Notes: generated from the letters alone by a model not told the origin. 64,000 nucleotides of DNA from Clostridium neonatale (GCF_001458595.1 NZ_LN890328.1:2977288-3041287), one strand, 5' to 3'. Shown: positions 9,491 through 18,858, counted from the stretch's first letter. Program-made: numbers and translations.

Positions 9491-9788
9491 AATTTTTCTA
9501 ATGATCAATTTTCAATGAGTAATATTGATTATTGAAAACTGATAATCATCTCTAAAGATAGAAATTATTTCATGTAAGTAAACTCCAAAAATGTAATAAA
9601 TATAGTATTTGCTACTTCTTTGCTTCTGAAATGTTTTTACTTGGTAATTTTAGTGGCTTCTGGGGGTATTAGTCATAATTCAATACTAATATTTGCTAAT
9701 ATAGTTTCATTAAGTTAAAATTATAAATAGTTGTTATTGTGATTATATCAGCTTATTAATGATAAATTTTTATCTTTTACTTTAACTA

Positions 9789-11168
9789 ATGAAAGGAATG
9801 ATACATACTGTGGAAGAAAAATTTAAAGAAGAAAATCTACAAAAGAATTTGAAAAATAGACACATACAAATGATAGCAATTGGAAGTGCCATTGGTGCTG
9901 GATTATTTTATGGTAGTGCAAATGCCATAAATCTAGCAGGTCCATCAATATCTTTAGCTTACTTAATTGGAGGAATTTTTATTCTTTTTATTATGAGAGC
10001 TCTTGGAGAGCTTGCTGCTGATGATCCAACTTCAGGTTCTTTTAGTGAGTATGCCACTAAATACTTTGGTAAATCTGCAGGATTTTTTACAGGATGGACA
10101 TATTGGCTTCAATGTACTCTCTCTATTATGGCTGAAATAACTGCAATTGGAATCTACATTCAATTTTGGGCGCCTAACTTTCCAACATGGATAACTGCAT
10201 TAATTTGTTTAATTGTACTATTATTCATTAACTTATTAGGGGTTAAATATTATGGAGAATTAGAATTTTGGTTTTCAATAATAAAAGTTATAGCAATTAT
10301 ATGCATGATTATTATGGGATTCTTAATGATATTTTTTGGATTTGCTAATGGTGGACAGCCTATAGGAATATCTAACTTATGGAAAAATGGTGGCTTTTTT
10401 CCTAATGGAATAAGCGGCTTTTTATTATCATTTATATTTGTTACTTTTGCCTTTGGAGGTGTAGAGCTTATTGGAATAACTGCTGGCGAAGCTAAAAACC
10501 CTAAAGAGTCAATTCCTAAAGCAATAAATAATGTATTTTGGCGTATACTTCTTTTTTATGTTGGCTCAATGTTTGTAATGTTATCAATATATAACTGGAA
10601 TGAAATCGGCGTAAATGGTAGCCCTTTTGTATTCATATTTGATAAAGTTGGAATTCCTTACGCTGCATCACTTATAAATTTTGTTGTAACAACAGCTGCC
10701 TTCTCTTCAATGAATAGTAACTTATACGTTGATGGAAGAATGCTTTATAGTTTATCTTTAAACAATAATGCGCCTAAAATATTTAGTAAGATTAGTAAAT
10801 CAGGAATTCCTTACATAGGAATCTTATTTAGTACTCTATTGCTAGGCATTGTTGTAATCTTAAATTACATTGTACCTGGAAAAGTTTTTACTTATATTTC
10901 TTCACTTACTACATTAGCAATTTTAACTACTTGGTCAACTATACTATTAGCTCAATTAAAGTCTAGGAAAGAAAAGATTAAAGGACAAAAAGAGATTACC
11001 TTTAAGATGCCTTTTTATCCCTTTTCATCGTATATTACCCTTATTTATTTAGGAATAATATGTATCGCTTTAACATTATTACCTACAACAAGAATAGCCT
11101 TTTTAGTAGCACCAATTTGGGTTATATTTTTATGTATTTTGTATAGATGTATTGCTAAATCTAAATAA
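9789..11168 (+). CDS. amino-acid permease, APC superfamily
   Basis: Secondary transporter of an amino acid, proton-coupled by family precedent. About 12 membrane helices. The first carries IGSAIGAGLFYGSANAI, the unwound substrate-binding motif of the AnsP/GabP/ProY group, followed by MRALGELA and SFSEYATKYFG. 459 residues from ATG 9789. A GTG at 9810, with AAAGGA 12 bases upstream, is a plausible alternative start. The 298-bp upstream gap has no gene, T-box or riboswitch that I could recognise. The gene sits between the intact and decayed glycosylphosphotransferase copies and has no obvious link to polysaccharide; substrate unknown. Confidence 0.9.
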   Translation: MKGMIHTVEEKFKEENLQKNLKNRHIQMIAIGSAIGAGLFYGSANAINLAGPSISLAYLIGGIFILFIMRALGELAADDPTSGSFSEYATKYFGKSAGFFTGWTYWLQCTLSIMAEITAIGIYIQFWAPNFPTWITALICLIVLLFINLLGVKYYGELEFWFSIIKVIAIICMIIMGFLMIFFGFANGGQPIGISNLWKNGGFFPNGISGFLLSFIFVTFAFGGVELIGITAGEAKNPKESIPKAINNVFWRILLFYVGSMFVMLSIYNWNEIGVNGSPFVFIFDKVGIPYAASLINFVVTTAAFSSMNSNLYVDGRMLYSLSLNNNAPKIFSKISKSGIPYIGILFSTLLLGIVVILNYIVPGKVFTYISSLTTLAILTTWSTILLAQLKSRKEKIKGQKEITFKMPFYPFSSYITLIYLGIICIALTLLPTTRIAFLVAPIWVIFLCILYRCIAKSK

Positions 11169-11211
11169 ATTTAATACTAGGAATTTCTGGACCTCCGAGG
11201 TGATAATAGAA

Positions 11212-11259
11212 AAAAAGAACACAAAATCTTTCAATTTATTAAGATTTTGCGTTCTTTTT
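11212..11259 (+). terminator. rho-independent terminator after the permease
   Basis: A 19-bp stem with a single mismatch: AAAAAGAAC-A-CAAAATCTT, a ten-base loop, and AAGATTTTGCGTTCTTTTT. The T-rich 3' arm and following TGATTTTT form the T tract. It lies 43 bp after the permease stop. The A-rich 5' arm means it could also stop leftward transcription. Confidence 0.85.
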
Positions 11260-11700
11260 GATTTTTAACTGGGAATTTTCTAGATCTCTGGGGGTTAGTC
11301 AGGAGTTTGCGACTGACTTGTTTTGGGCCTCAGAGGTGCTATGAACCTATGGCCCCCTAAAGTGCTAAAGCAATACCTTTCCCTCTTCATATCAAGCTAG
11401 ATGATACTCTGGTGCCTCATAATAAAAAGATGAATTATAATTATCCATAATCTCCTCAATCCATGAATTATACACTTCATTTAAATCTTTTAGATAAAGT
11501 ATTTGATTTTTTAGGCTAATATCAATTTCATCACCCATGTGATACTGACCACCCCTATTAAATCTGATTTCCTTTATTTCTTACTTTAAGTATACCAAAA
11601 TTACACATTTTCAATAGTTTGTAATCTTATATTTACAAATACTAATTCTGACATTAAAATTAACATAGTATTTAGAAATACGATTTAAAAATAGAAGGGG
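11260..11700. other. intergenic stretch with one short ORF and remnant-like sequence
   Basis: About 440 bp with no long gene. It is locally richer in G than its surroundings (TCTGGGGGTTAGTC near 11287, and GGCCCCCTAAAGTG near 11351). A similar TTCTGGGGGTATTAGTC occurs at 9659-9675, upstream of the permease, so the two sides of the permease share a short sequence and may mark an old duplication or insertion. Only the small leftward ORF at 11392-11538 is visible. Confidence 0.4.
11392..11538 (-). CDS. short hypothetical ORF (48 residues), probably a remnant
   Basis: A leftward frame from ATG 11538 encodes 48 residues starting MGDEIDISLKNQ and ending EAPEYHLA. The frame stays open 14 further codons upstream, through a segment reading RFNRGGQYH, to a TAA. 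There is no good ribosome binding site. The composition (charged and aromatic, SWIEEIMDNYNSSFYY) is protein-like, so this may be the 3' end of a lost gene. I do not recognise the family. Confidence 0.3.
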   Translation of the reverse strand: MGDEIDISLKNQILYLKDLNEVYNSWIEEIMDNYNSSFYYEAPEYHLA

Positions 11701-11712
11701 TTGGACACATCC

Positions 11713-12355
11713 ATGATACGGGAAAATCAAAGCTTATTAAACAGAATAAATGCTTTAAGTGATATTTTTATATTATTTATTTCCATTACCATATCATATT
11801 TTATTCGTTTTTTTGTTCTTAATTCTGGCACTGATTATATTGAACTAGATAAGTATTTACAATTTATGATTATAGTAATTCCAACAAACGCTATTATATA
11901 CTATTTTTTCAATTTATATGATTCATTCAGACAAAATCATTTTCAAAAGAAATATCACGGTTGATCATAGGAAAACTAAGTTTGGATCATTTCTAAGAAA
12001 GTTTTCTATAGATGAGCTTCCTCAATTCTTTAATGTATTAAAAGGAGATATGAGTTTAGTTGATCCAAGACCTGAACTACCACATTTCGTTGATACCTTT
12101 AAAGATGAAATTCCTTTATATATGGTTAAACATCAAGTTAAGCCTGGTATAACAGTTCTTGCTCAGGTTAATGGTTATAGAGGCGATACTTCAATTAAGA
12201 AAAGAATAGAGTATGACATTTATTATATTGAAAATTGGAGCATTTTTATGGAAATAAGTATTTTGTTTAAAACTGTGTTTAAAGGCATAAAAAATAATGA
12301 AAAGTTAGAGCTTAAACATAAAGAAATCTCACAAGATAAAACGATTAAAAAATAG
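11713..12355 (+). pseudogene. decayed duplicate of the polyprenyl glycosylphosphotransferase
   Basis: The 5' part (MIRENQSLLNRINALSD) matches the start of the intact gene at 8063 and the 3' part matches its last ~130 codons almost word for word. The copy has lost one base near 11932 (AGACAAAATC against AGAACAAAATC in the intact copy), which shifts the frame. About 785 bp are missing between 11953 and 11962, removing most membrane helices and the nucleotide fold. The catalytic motif VGPRPE is VDPRPE here, and ITGLAQ is ITVLAQ. Two short frames remain (to 11964, and 11918-12355). Loss of function is inferred. ATG 11713 has GAAGGGG 12 bases upstream, the same layout as the intact copy. Confidence 0.9.
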
Positions 12356-12483
12356 AATATTTGTATTTTTTAATGTATATACTATTAACATATTATTTGC
12401 TATAATATTCTCATTAGAAATTGTTTTTACAAAAGATAAGCTAGAAATTATTATTAAAATAATGTAAAGTGAGGTTTTTATTT

Positions 12484-12807
12484 ATGGATAATCAAATCTT
12501 AGAATTACTACAAGCTATGAATTCAAAATTAGATCAAAATGCTTCATCTATTGAGAGCATGAAATCTGATATTACTGATATGAAATCTGATATCACTGAA
12601 TTAAAAGCTGATGTCTCTAACATAAAATCCGAAATCAAAATTATGAATACTAAAATTGATAATTTAGAACAAGGTCAAAGGGATATTAAAATCACAGTAG
12701 ATTCCGTAAAATCTAATATTGAAGAAATGACTCAAGATATGCATAGAGTGGAAGTTGCAACTGCAAAAAACTGGGCAGATATTGCTCAATTAAAAGCTAT
12801 AAGATAA
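12484..12807 (+). CDS. small coiled-coil protein, function unknown
   Basis: 107 residues from ATG 12484, which has GTGAGG 9 bases upstream; an ATT/ATG-rich extension to 12469 is less likely. Almost the whole protein is heptad-like with repeated segments (SMKSDITDMKSDITELKADV, then DNLEQGQRDIKITVDSVKSN), so a long alpha-helical coiled coil is expected, ending in a conserved-looking KNWADIAQLKAIR. No signal peptide or membrane segment. Similar small proteins are common in clostridia, with no function I can name. A terminator follows at once, so it is probably monocistronic. Confidence 0.8.
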   Translation: MDNQILELLQAMNSKLDQNASSIESMKSDITDMKSDITELKADVSNIKSEIKIMNTKIDNLEQGQRDIKITVDSVKSNIEEMTQDMHRVEVATAKNWADIAQLKAIR

Positions 12808-12813
12808 ATTTTA

Positions 12814-12851
12814 GGATATATGAAATAAAAATTTTTCATATATCCATTTTT
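12814..12851 (+). terminator. terminator after the coiled-coil gene
   Basis: Twelve-base perfect stem GGATATATGAAA / TTTCATATATCC around an 8-base loop, followed by ATTTTTAT, 6 bp after the stop codon. Confidence 0.8.
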
Positions 12852-13053
12852 ATAATCTAAATTATTAATTAAATAACTTTATTAAGAGTATCTTAAAAAT
12901 ATATAAATAAGATAACTATATAATAGTCAAGCTTTACTCAAAATGCTATAATAGAAAATAGTTTAAGCATATTCAATACATGTAATATAATTACTTATTA
13001 ATGTTGAATATGACTTCTCAAAAATAAAATATAAGAAATAGGATGTGTTGACT

Positions 13054-14895
13054 TTGGAAAATTTGAAAAAGTATCTTAAAGAAAATCCCATTGGTTTTTT
13101 CTTGCCTATATCTTTTGTGCTAGCTATAGTTCCATTAATAGTTCGTGCAAAAGAAGTTAAATTAGATGAATTTTCTCAAACAATATGGGGTGTTTCTACC
13201 CAGTATGAATTATTTTCACAAAATAAATTTCTTTTACTAGCTATATTTACCATAATTTTAATCATTATTTCAGCAATTTGTTTTAAACAAATTTTCGAAA
13301 AGAAAGATAAAATAATACATATTATATTAGCACTAAGTGTTGTGTTTTTATTATTCTGTCTGCTTTCATCTATTTTTTCTCCTTATAAGCATATAGCATT
13401 TTGGGGTGTATATAATAGAGCTGAAGGATTTATAACAATTGCTTGTTATGTATTATTGTTTATATATTCAATTTATACATTTAAAAGTACTGAAAATTAT
13501 AGATTTATTATAATTCCAATATTGATTGTAGTGTTTATAAATGCATTTTTAGGAATGTTTCAATACGCTGGTCAAGATTTAATAAATACTGAACTAGGAA
13601 AGCTAATTTCAGTTCCAAACAGTATTATTGAAAAAACTGGTGGACAGTTTAAGTTACTATACGGTGAAGGCGGTAAACTTTATGGTACATTATTTCACTA
13701 TAACTATGTAGGAAGCTTTGTTGCCGTTCTACTTCCAGTTATTTTCTGTTCAATGTTTATTGAAGATGATGTTATATATAAAATAGTAATTGGAATAGGC
13801 TTTTTAGCTGCACTTTGGTTATTATTTGGTAGTACATCTCGTGGTGGCTTAGTTGGAGTACTAGGAAGTATATTCATTGCCATTATAATGTTTGGGAAAT
13901 TAATATTTAAAAATAAGAAACAGCTTCTAATAGGTATAGGCTCTATTGCTGTTATCATTATAGGTCTTAACTTTATGACAGGTGGAAGTGTATTTTCAAG
14001 AGTTCCTTCGCTTTTTAAAGATGCGTTCAGTATTTTAAGTAATACAAGCGATGTTAACTATAAAGATTTAGTTCCTGTTAAAGATATAACCAATGAAAAT
14101 GGCGCTGTTCAAGTAGTCTTCCAAAATGAAACATTAAATATTTCATTTGAAGATAATAAATATAAATTTACTGATTCTTCTAATAACAGACTTTCAATCT
14201 CTAAAGGTGAGGACTGTTATTTATTAAATAGTGATGCCTTTGCTAATGTTTCATTCAAGCTTTTTAAATCGTCTGAAGCAGTTGATAAAATGGATATACT
14301 ACAATTATCACCTACAGGTGATAGCAAAATATCATTCTTATTTAAAGTAAAAGAAGATGGTAGCATACATTTAATAAATCCAGCTACTTATGAAGATATG
14401 GATATAGAATTTCCTGAAACATTTGGTTTTGCAGGAAAAGAAAAATTAGGTTCTATGAGAGGTTACATTTGGTCAAGATCTATTCCATTACTTAAAGATA
14501 ATCTAATACTTGGTAAAGGTCCTGATACATTTGTACTTGAATTTCCTCAAAATGACCTTATAGGAAAATATTACGCTTATGATACACCAAATATGACTGT
14601 AGATAAACCTCATAACTTATATCTACAAATAGCTCTAAATAACGGATTAATAGCATTAATTGCATTCCTTGGAATAATGCTAATATACATCATTGATAGC
14701 TTAAAATTATATGCATTAAAGAAAGAATATAAAACTTCTGAGCTCTTTGGAGCTGCTATATCACTAGGTGTTATAGGATATTTATTAGCTGGAGTATTCA
14801 ATGATTCAGTCATAAGTGTTGCTCCAATATTCTGGATTCTTTTAGGGGTTGGAGTTGCTGTAAATTATATGAACAGAAAAAATGCTAAAGCTTAA
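13054..14895 (+). CDS. O-antigen ligase family (Wzy_C) membrane protein
   Basis: Multi-spanning membrane protein of the O-antigen polymerase/ligase superfamily, which joins or polymerises lipid-linked glycans on the outer membrane face. About 11-12 helices. Between the last two groups lies a ~150-residue extracytoplasmic domain (about residues 320-480). The characteristic loop before the C-terminal helices reads DKPHNLYLQIALNNGLIALI, with the family His. The start is ambiguous: GTG 13045, TTG 13048 or TTG 13054 are all in frame. I chose 13054 because AGGA lies 10 bases upstream. It could be the polymerase for the adjacent glycan genes, but no Wzx flippase is visible here. Confidence 0.85.
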   Translation: MENLKKYLKENPIGFFLPISFVLAIVPLIVRAKEVKLDEFSQTIWGVSTQYELFSQNKFLLLAIFTIILIIISAICFKQIFEKKDKIIHIILALSVVFLLFCLLSSIFSPYKHIAFWGVYNRAEGFITIACYVLLFIYSIYTFKSTENYRFIIIPILIVVFINAFLGMFQYAGQDLINTELGKLISVPNSIIEKTGGQFKLLYGEGGKLYGTLFHYNYVGSFVAVLLPVIFCSMFIEDDVIYKIVIGIGFLAALWLLFGSTSRGGLVGVLGSIFIAIIMFGKLIFKNKKQLLIGIGSIAVIIIGLNFMTGGSVFSRVPSLFKDAFSILSNTSDVNYKDLVPVKDITNENGAVQVVFQNETLNISFEDNKYKFTDSSNNRLSISKGEDCYLLNSDAFANVSFKLFKSSEAVDKMDILQLSPTGDSKISFLFKVKEDGSIHLINPATYEDMDIEFPETFGFAGKEKLGSMRGYIWSRSIPLLKDNLILGKGPDTFVLEFPQNDLIGKYYAYDTPNMTVDKPHNLYLQIALNNGLIALIAFLGIMLIYIIDSLKLYALKKEYKTSELFGAAISLGVIGYLLAGVFNDSVISVAPIFWILLGVGVAVNYMNRKNAKA

Positions 14896-14919
14896 TAAAG
14901 CTAATTAAGTCAAAATAAT

Positions 14920-14968
14920 GAGCTGAATGAAAATTGGTTAATAGCCTTCATTCAGCTCTATTTTTTAT
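14920..14968 (+). terminator. terminator after the Wzy_C gene
   Basis: Stem GAGCTGAATGAA / TTCATTCAGCTC (12 bp, perfect) around a 15-base loop, followed by TATTTTTTATTT. It also lies downstream of the leftward gene ending at 15048 and could act on both strands. Confidence 0.88.
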
Positions 14969-15047
14969 TTGTAACTAAACCTTAAAAATTTTTATTAATT
15001 CATGATAATAACTTTCTATTTCTACATTCCATACTGTTTTTCTCTTA

Positions 15048-16226
15048 TTATTTTACCCAAGCACCATCATTTCCTAATCTATATCCATCTACTACAGTAT
15101 TCTTAGCCATAGATCCTGTATTTGTATTTAGATAATACCATTTATTTTCTAGTTGAATCCACCCTGTTTTCATTGCACCATTTTCATCAAAATAATGCCA
15201 TTCGTTATTTATATTTTTCCAGCCTTTAGCTAATGTTCCATCAGAATTTCTATATAGCCATGCTGCTTGCTGAACATTTATGGCTTTATTATTACTCTCA
15301 TTATATTTTATCACTGTATTTTGTGATGAATTATTTACAGTATCAGCCTTAGATACATTATTATTATCATTTTTATTTGTAGTAACATTATTTACAGCTT
15401 TACCTCTAACTATGTTTAAAAAGTATTCTCTTTTTACATAATTGTCACCAATTACAGATACCTTAACTACATTTTTCCCTTTTTCAAGATTAACATCCTT
15501 TTTATATTTATCATCGCCTTTTTTATCTAATGTATCACCATTTACCTTTACTCTATCCCCATCTGTTTTAGGCACAGCTTTAATTGTAAGATACCCTATA
15601 CTCTCATCTACATTAATATTATATATAGTTTGATTTTCATCAAATAAAAAGTCAATCTTCTTACCATCATTAAGTAATGATATTCTATCTAAATATACAT
15701 CATCTTTAGCGCCATCTAATTGATTTTCTTCTTCTTCAACATAAGTGTCATAATCTTCACCTTCATCACGATCAACTACAATCTCATACTCCTTAATATC
15801 ATCATCATCAGATGCAGCTTTGGAATCATATATTCTTATAAATATTTTTTCTTTACTATCGCTTTTTATATTGATAGCATCATTTATGCTATTTAATTTT
15901 TCTTTACCCTCCCCAACAAATACTCTAATATCTGCTGCTCCAGTCTCTATAGTATCAATTTTTATAGTTTTTTGATTACTTGATAAATGACAATATATAA
16001 ATTCTGGAAGCTTATCATATTGATATATTTTATTTTCACGTTTATAATTACGACTTGAATACAGCCCAACTCCTGATTCCCCTGACTTTAATCTTAATTG
16101 AGATATAACATCAGATGATACAGCATATACAGCATTGTTAAAATCCAGTAGATTAATATTAGTCATTACTCCAAATGACATTACTACTGTTATAAATACA
16201 GTTATTCTTTTTATATATTTTTTCAT
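15048..16226 (-). CDS. secreted cadherin-like beta-sandwich protein with wall-binding repeats (paralogue 1)
   Basis: 392 residues from ATG 16226. AGAGGTG six bases upstream favours this codon over ATG 16232 or the longer frame to 16256. Signal peptide with probable cleavage after NAVYA. A first beta-rich domain (about 40-160), an acidic linker with EEEENQ, then a cadherin-like beta-sandwich domain (about 180-275, DVYLDRISLLNDG to KREYFLNIVRG). An Asn-rich linker leads to C-terminal choline/glucan-binding-type repeats (WHYFDENGAMKTGW, WYYLNTNTGSM). The last repeat ends GYRLGNDGAWVK, a terminus shared by its neighbours. Presumably anchored to wall teichoic or other polymers. Function unknown; first of six related tandem genes. 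Confidence 0.87.
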   Translation of the reverse strand: MKKYIKRITVFITVVMSFGVMTNINLLDFNNAVYAVSSDVISQLRLKSGESGVGLYSSRNYKRENKIYQYDKLPEFIYCHLSSNQKTIKIDTIETGAADIRVFVGEGKEKLNSINDAINIKSDSKEKIFIRIYDSKAASDDDDIKEYEIVVDRDEGEDYDTYVEEEENQLDGAKDDVYLDRISLLNDGKKIDFLFDENQTIYNINVDESIGYLTIKAVPKTDGDRVKVNGDTLDKKGDDKYKKDVNLEKGKNVVKVSVIGDNYVKREYFLNIVRGKAVNNVTTNKNDNNNVSKADTVNNSSQNTVIKYNESNNKAINVQQAAWLYRNSDGTLAKGWKNINNEWHYFDENGAMKTGWIQLENKWYYLNTNTGSMAKNTVVDGYRLGNDGAWVK

Positions 16227-16290
16227 TTTCATCACCTCTATTATATAATTATACAATATTCTGTATACGTTTAACAGCGATTCAAATATA

Positions 16291-16330
16291 TTAGTGTATA
16301 TTCTATAAACTTTTATAGAATATACACTAA
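16291..16330. terminator. perfect 19-bp palindrome between paralogues 1 and 2
   Basis: TTAGTGTATATTCTATAAA pairs perfectly with the complementary arm across a two-base CT spacer. It lies 55 bp beyond the stop of the gene ending at 16385 and 65 bp before the next start. Only a weak T tract (TATATTT) follows on the leftward strand. A terminator is the simplest reading, but so symmetrical a site might also be an operator. Confidence 0.6.
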
Positions 16331-16384
16331 ATCAATAGCTTCGAAATATTAAACTTTTTTATAACATTTTATTGATCATTGTCA

Positions 16385-17500
16385 CTACTTAACCAATGCA
16401 CCTCTGCTGTCCAATTGATACCATGTTTTTCCTAAACATATCCACCCAGTTTTTCTTTCGCCACTAACTAAATCAAAATAATATTGATTTCCACCTACAT
16501 TAGCCCATCCTGTAACCATATTCCCATCAGTACCTAAATAATAACTCTTTCCTCTTGCATCTGTATACCAGCTATTCTTATATAGATTTCCATTTGCATC
16601 ATAATACTGCCATTTTCCATTTGTATACTTCCATCCAGTGTTCTTAGCTGAGTTAGTGTTACTAGATGTACCTGTTGTGCTTGATGTAGTATTATTTGAT
16701 GAAGTTCCATTTGTTGAAAGTCTAGTAACATTTATAACATATGTTCTTTCATTTTCTTGATCTTCATCTCTTACTTCTATCTCTATCTTATTCTTTCCTT
16801 CATTTAAAGATACCTTAGTTTCCCAATCATCTTCATCCTTAACTCTAACCCCATTAACCTTAACCCTGTCATCATCATCTTCAGGCTCTGCGGCTATTCT
16901 AAGGAAGTTTACTTTATTCTCAACTTCTATATTATATTCAGTTGTTTTTTGTTTGAATCCAAGTTTTACAGTATCATAGTTATAAGTTAATGTAATGTCA
17001 TCTAGATAGATATCATCATCCATGTCGTCATCGTCATCATCATCGTCTTTTTCAATTTTTATGCTGTAAGTCTCTTTAAGAGTATCGCCTTCAAAAACCT
17101 TTACTTTTAATGTAGTATTGCTTGAGGCTTTTACTTCTTCATCTAAATCTATCTCATCGCTACCCTTATATATCTTATAAGAATATTTACTGTCATCTGT
17201 TAAATCAACTTTTGTTATTTTAAGTTTTTTTACACTATCGGATACTTCTCCATAAAGACTTGTAGGAATTTTATCGTCATCATCTAACTTACTTAATTTA
17301 TAATCACTCTTACAATTACTCTTAGTGTATAATGTTACATTTTTATCTTTATTTGTTTCTACTTCAATCCCCTCTAAATATCCACTTCTAGTTGCAGCTT
17401 GCACTTCTTGTGCACCTATAGATAATGTTGTAGGAACAACTCCTGAAATTATATTAATAGCTATAGCTAGTCCCAATATTTTCTTTAATCCTTTATTCAT
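16385..17500 (-). CDS. secreted cadherin-like beta-sandwich protein with wall-binding repeats (paralogue 2)
   Basis: 371 residues. Signal peptide, cleavage probably after EVQAA. First beta-rich domain about 40-155 (ends SIKIEKDDDDDDDDMDD). Cadherin-like domain about 165-260, with YLDDITLTYNYD, PEDDDDRVKVNG, LNEGKNKIEIEV and TYVINVTR. A Ser/Thr/Asn linker follows, then wall-binding repeats WQYYDANGNLYKNSW, YYLGTDGNMVTGW, YYFDLVSGERKTGW and a final WYQLDSRGALVK. Unlike its sisters it lacks the GYxLGxxGxW(I/V)K end. AGGAGG site before ATG 17500. Asp runs around the beta domain suggest calcium binding (inference). Confidence 0.87.
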   Translation of the reverse strand: MNKGLKKILGLAIAINIISGVVPTTLSIGAQEVQAATRSGYLEGIEVETNKDKNVTLYTKSNCKSDYKLSKLDDDDKIPTSLYGEVSDSVKKLKITKVDLTDDSKYSYKIYKGSDEIDLDEEVKASSNTTLKVKVFEGDTLKETYSIKIEKDDDDDDDDMDDDIYLDDITLTYNYDTVKLGFKQKTTEYNIEVENKVNFLRIAAEPEDDDDRVKVNGVRVKDEDDWETKVSLNEGKNKIEIEVRDEDQENERTYVINVTRLSTNGTSSNNTTSSTTGTSSNTNSAKNTGWKYTNGKWQYYDANGNLYKNSWYTDARGKSYYLGTDGNMVTGWANVGGNQYYFDLVSGERKTGWICLGKTWYQLDSRGALVK

Positions 17501-17575
17501 ATTTTCCCCCTCCTAAATTACAAATATATCATAACATTATATGTAATAATATATACATATATTATACTTTAAAAT

Positions 17576-17619
17576 AAAGCTGCTTCAGATTAAGATATTC
17601 TCTTTATTGAAACAGCTTT
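17576..17619 (-). terminator. terminator after paralogue 3
   Basis: Stem AAAGCTGTTTCA / TGAAGCAGCTTT read leftward (one mismatch) followed by ATTTT, 12 bp after the stop of the gene ending at 17632. Confidence 0.75.
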
Positions 17620-17631
17620 ATTAATATTATT

Positions 17632-18858
17632 TTATCTTATCCATGCTCCACTAGGCCCTAATTTATATCCTTGAACAGTTGTATTTTTAAGCATAGCTCC
17701 TGATGCATTTAGATAATAGAATTTTCCATCTTTATCTTTAAACCATCCTGTTTGCATAGCACCAGTACTATCTAAATAGTACCAAGTTCCGCCAACATTT
17801 TGCCATCCTGTAGTTTTAGCTCCATTTGTACCTAAGTAGTACCATTTAGAGTTATTGAATAACCATCCTGTTGCCATAGAACCATCTGCTTGTAAATAAT
17901 ATGTTTGTCCATAAGTTCTATCATAGAACCAAGTATTCTTTGTAGGCGAACCATTAGCATCATTATAATACCACTTTCCACCTGATTGAACCCATCCAGT
18001 CTTTACATTATTATTTGTTGTACCATTATTTGAAGAATTATTGTTTGTTGAATTATTACTTGTTGAATTTGATGAAGAACTTGATTCTCTAGTAATATTT
18101 AATGTATAGTCCCTCTTATCTCCATCATCATTTTTTATTTTAACAACAATTTCATTTTTTCCTTCTTTTAATGAAATCTTCTTACTTTGCCAATCATCAT
18201 CATCATCTACTGTAGTACCATCTATTTTTACTGTATAATCATCATCTTCTGGCTCTGCAGTTACTTTAACATAACTTACTTTGTTTTTAACTTTTATATC
18301 AAAGCTTGACTTATCTTCATCAAAATCAAAATCTATATCATCACCATCATATTCTAAAGATAAATCATCTAAATAAATATCATCATAATCGTCATTATCA
18401 TCATTATCATCATCACTATCTGCTCTTTTTACTTTTATAGTAACTTTAGATTGTTCTTTTCCATCTTTATCTTTACTTATTACATAAAGAGTTTTTGTTT
18501 TTCCTTTTTTGATAGAAATATCCTCTTTATTGATATCTTCATCATCATCATCTTTATCAACGACTTCTACTGTATAGTCACTTTTTGCTGTTGCAGTTAT
18601 TTTAAATTTGCTTGTACTTTCTGATAACTTTATATAATATTTATCTATACTATCCTTGTAGCTTGTCTTTGAAGAATAGTCTGATTTTTTATACATTGTT
18701 CCCTTACTAGATTTAATATCTTTGATACCTTCATTATCAGAAGAAGCATATGCTGCTTTTGTACCAAGATTAAATGGTAGTGTTGTTGGTGCTATTGCAG
18801 AAAAAGCGCTTACTGTTAACGCAACAGCAACTATTTTAGTGATATTCTTTCTATTCAT
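17632..18858 (-). CDS. secreted cadherin-like beta-sandwich protein with wall-binding repeats (paralogue 3)
   Basis: 408 residues. Signal peptide with cleavage near TKAAYA. First beta-rich domain about 40-145, a linker of mixed Asp/Asn (DSDDDNDDNDDYDD), then a cadherin-like domain about 160-260 (IYLDDLSLEYDGDDIDFDFD, AEPEDDDYTVKIDG, LKEGKNEIVVKI, DYTLNITRE). An Asn/Ser/Thr linker precedes five or six wall-binding repeats (WYYNDANGSPTKNTWFYDR, YYLQADGSMATGW, WYYLGTNGAKTTGW, WYYLDSTGAMQTGW, FYYLNASGAMLKN). It ends GYKLGPSGAWIR. GGGAGG before ATG 18858. Closest in layout to the paralogue at 23081. Confidence 0.88.
   Translation of the reverse strand: MNRKNITKIVAVALTVSAFSAIAPTTLPFNLGTKAAYASSDNEGIKDIKSSKGTMYKKSDYSSKTSYKDSIDKYYIKLSESTSKFKITATAKSDYTVEVVDKDDDDEDINKEDISIKKGKTKTLYVISKDKDGKEQSKVTIKVKRADSDDDNDDNDDYDDIYLDDLSLEYDGDDIDFDFDEDKSSFDIKVKNKVSYVKVTAEPEDDDYTVKIDGTTVDDDDDWQSKKISLKEGKNEIVVKIKNDDGDKRDYTLNITRESSSSSNSTSNNSTNNNSSNNGTTNNNVKTGWVQSGGKWYYNDANGSPTKNTWFYDRTYGQTYYLQADGSMATGWLFNNSKWYYLGTNGAKTTGWQNVGGTWYYLDSTGAMQTGWFKDKDGKFYYLNASGAMLKNTTVQGYKLGPSGAWIR

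Noticed and set aside
9491..9788. T-box or other leader upstream of the amino-acid permease
   Set aside because: No T-box sequence, specifier stem or terminator/antiterminator pair was found.
11701..11712. TTG start for the truncated glycosylphosphotransferase copy
   Set aside because: The GAAGGGG site would be directly adjacent. The ATG at 11713 corresponds to the start of the intact copy.
17640..18000. Regularly spaced repeats resembling a CRISPR array
   Set aside because: They are degenerate coding repeats (WYYLD..G.M.TGW) of the wall-binding domain, not exact direct repeats with unique spacers, and no cas gene is present.
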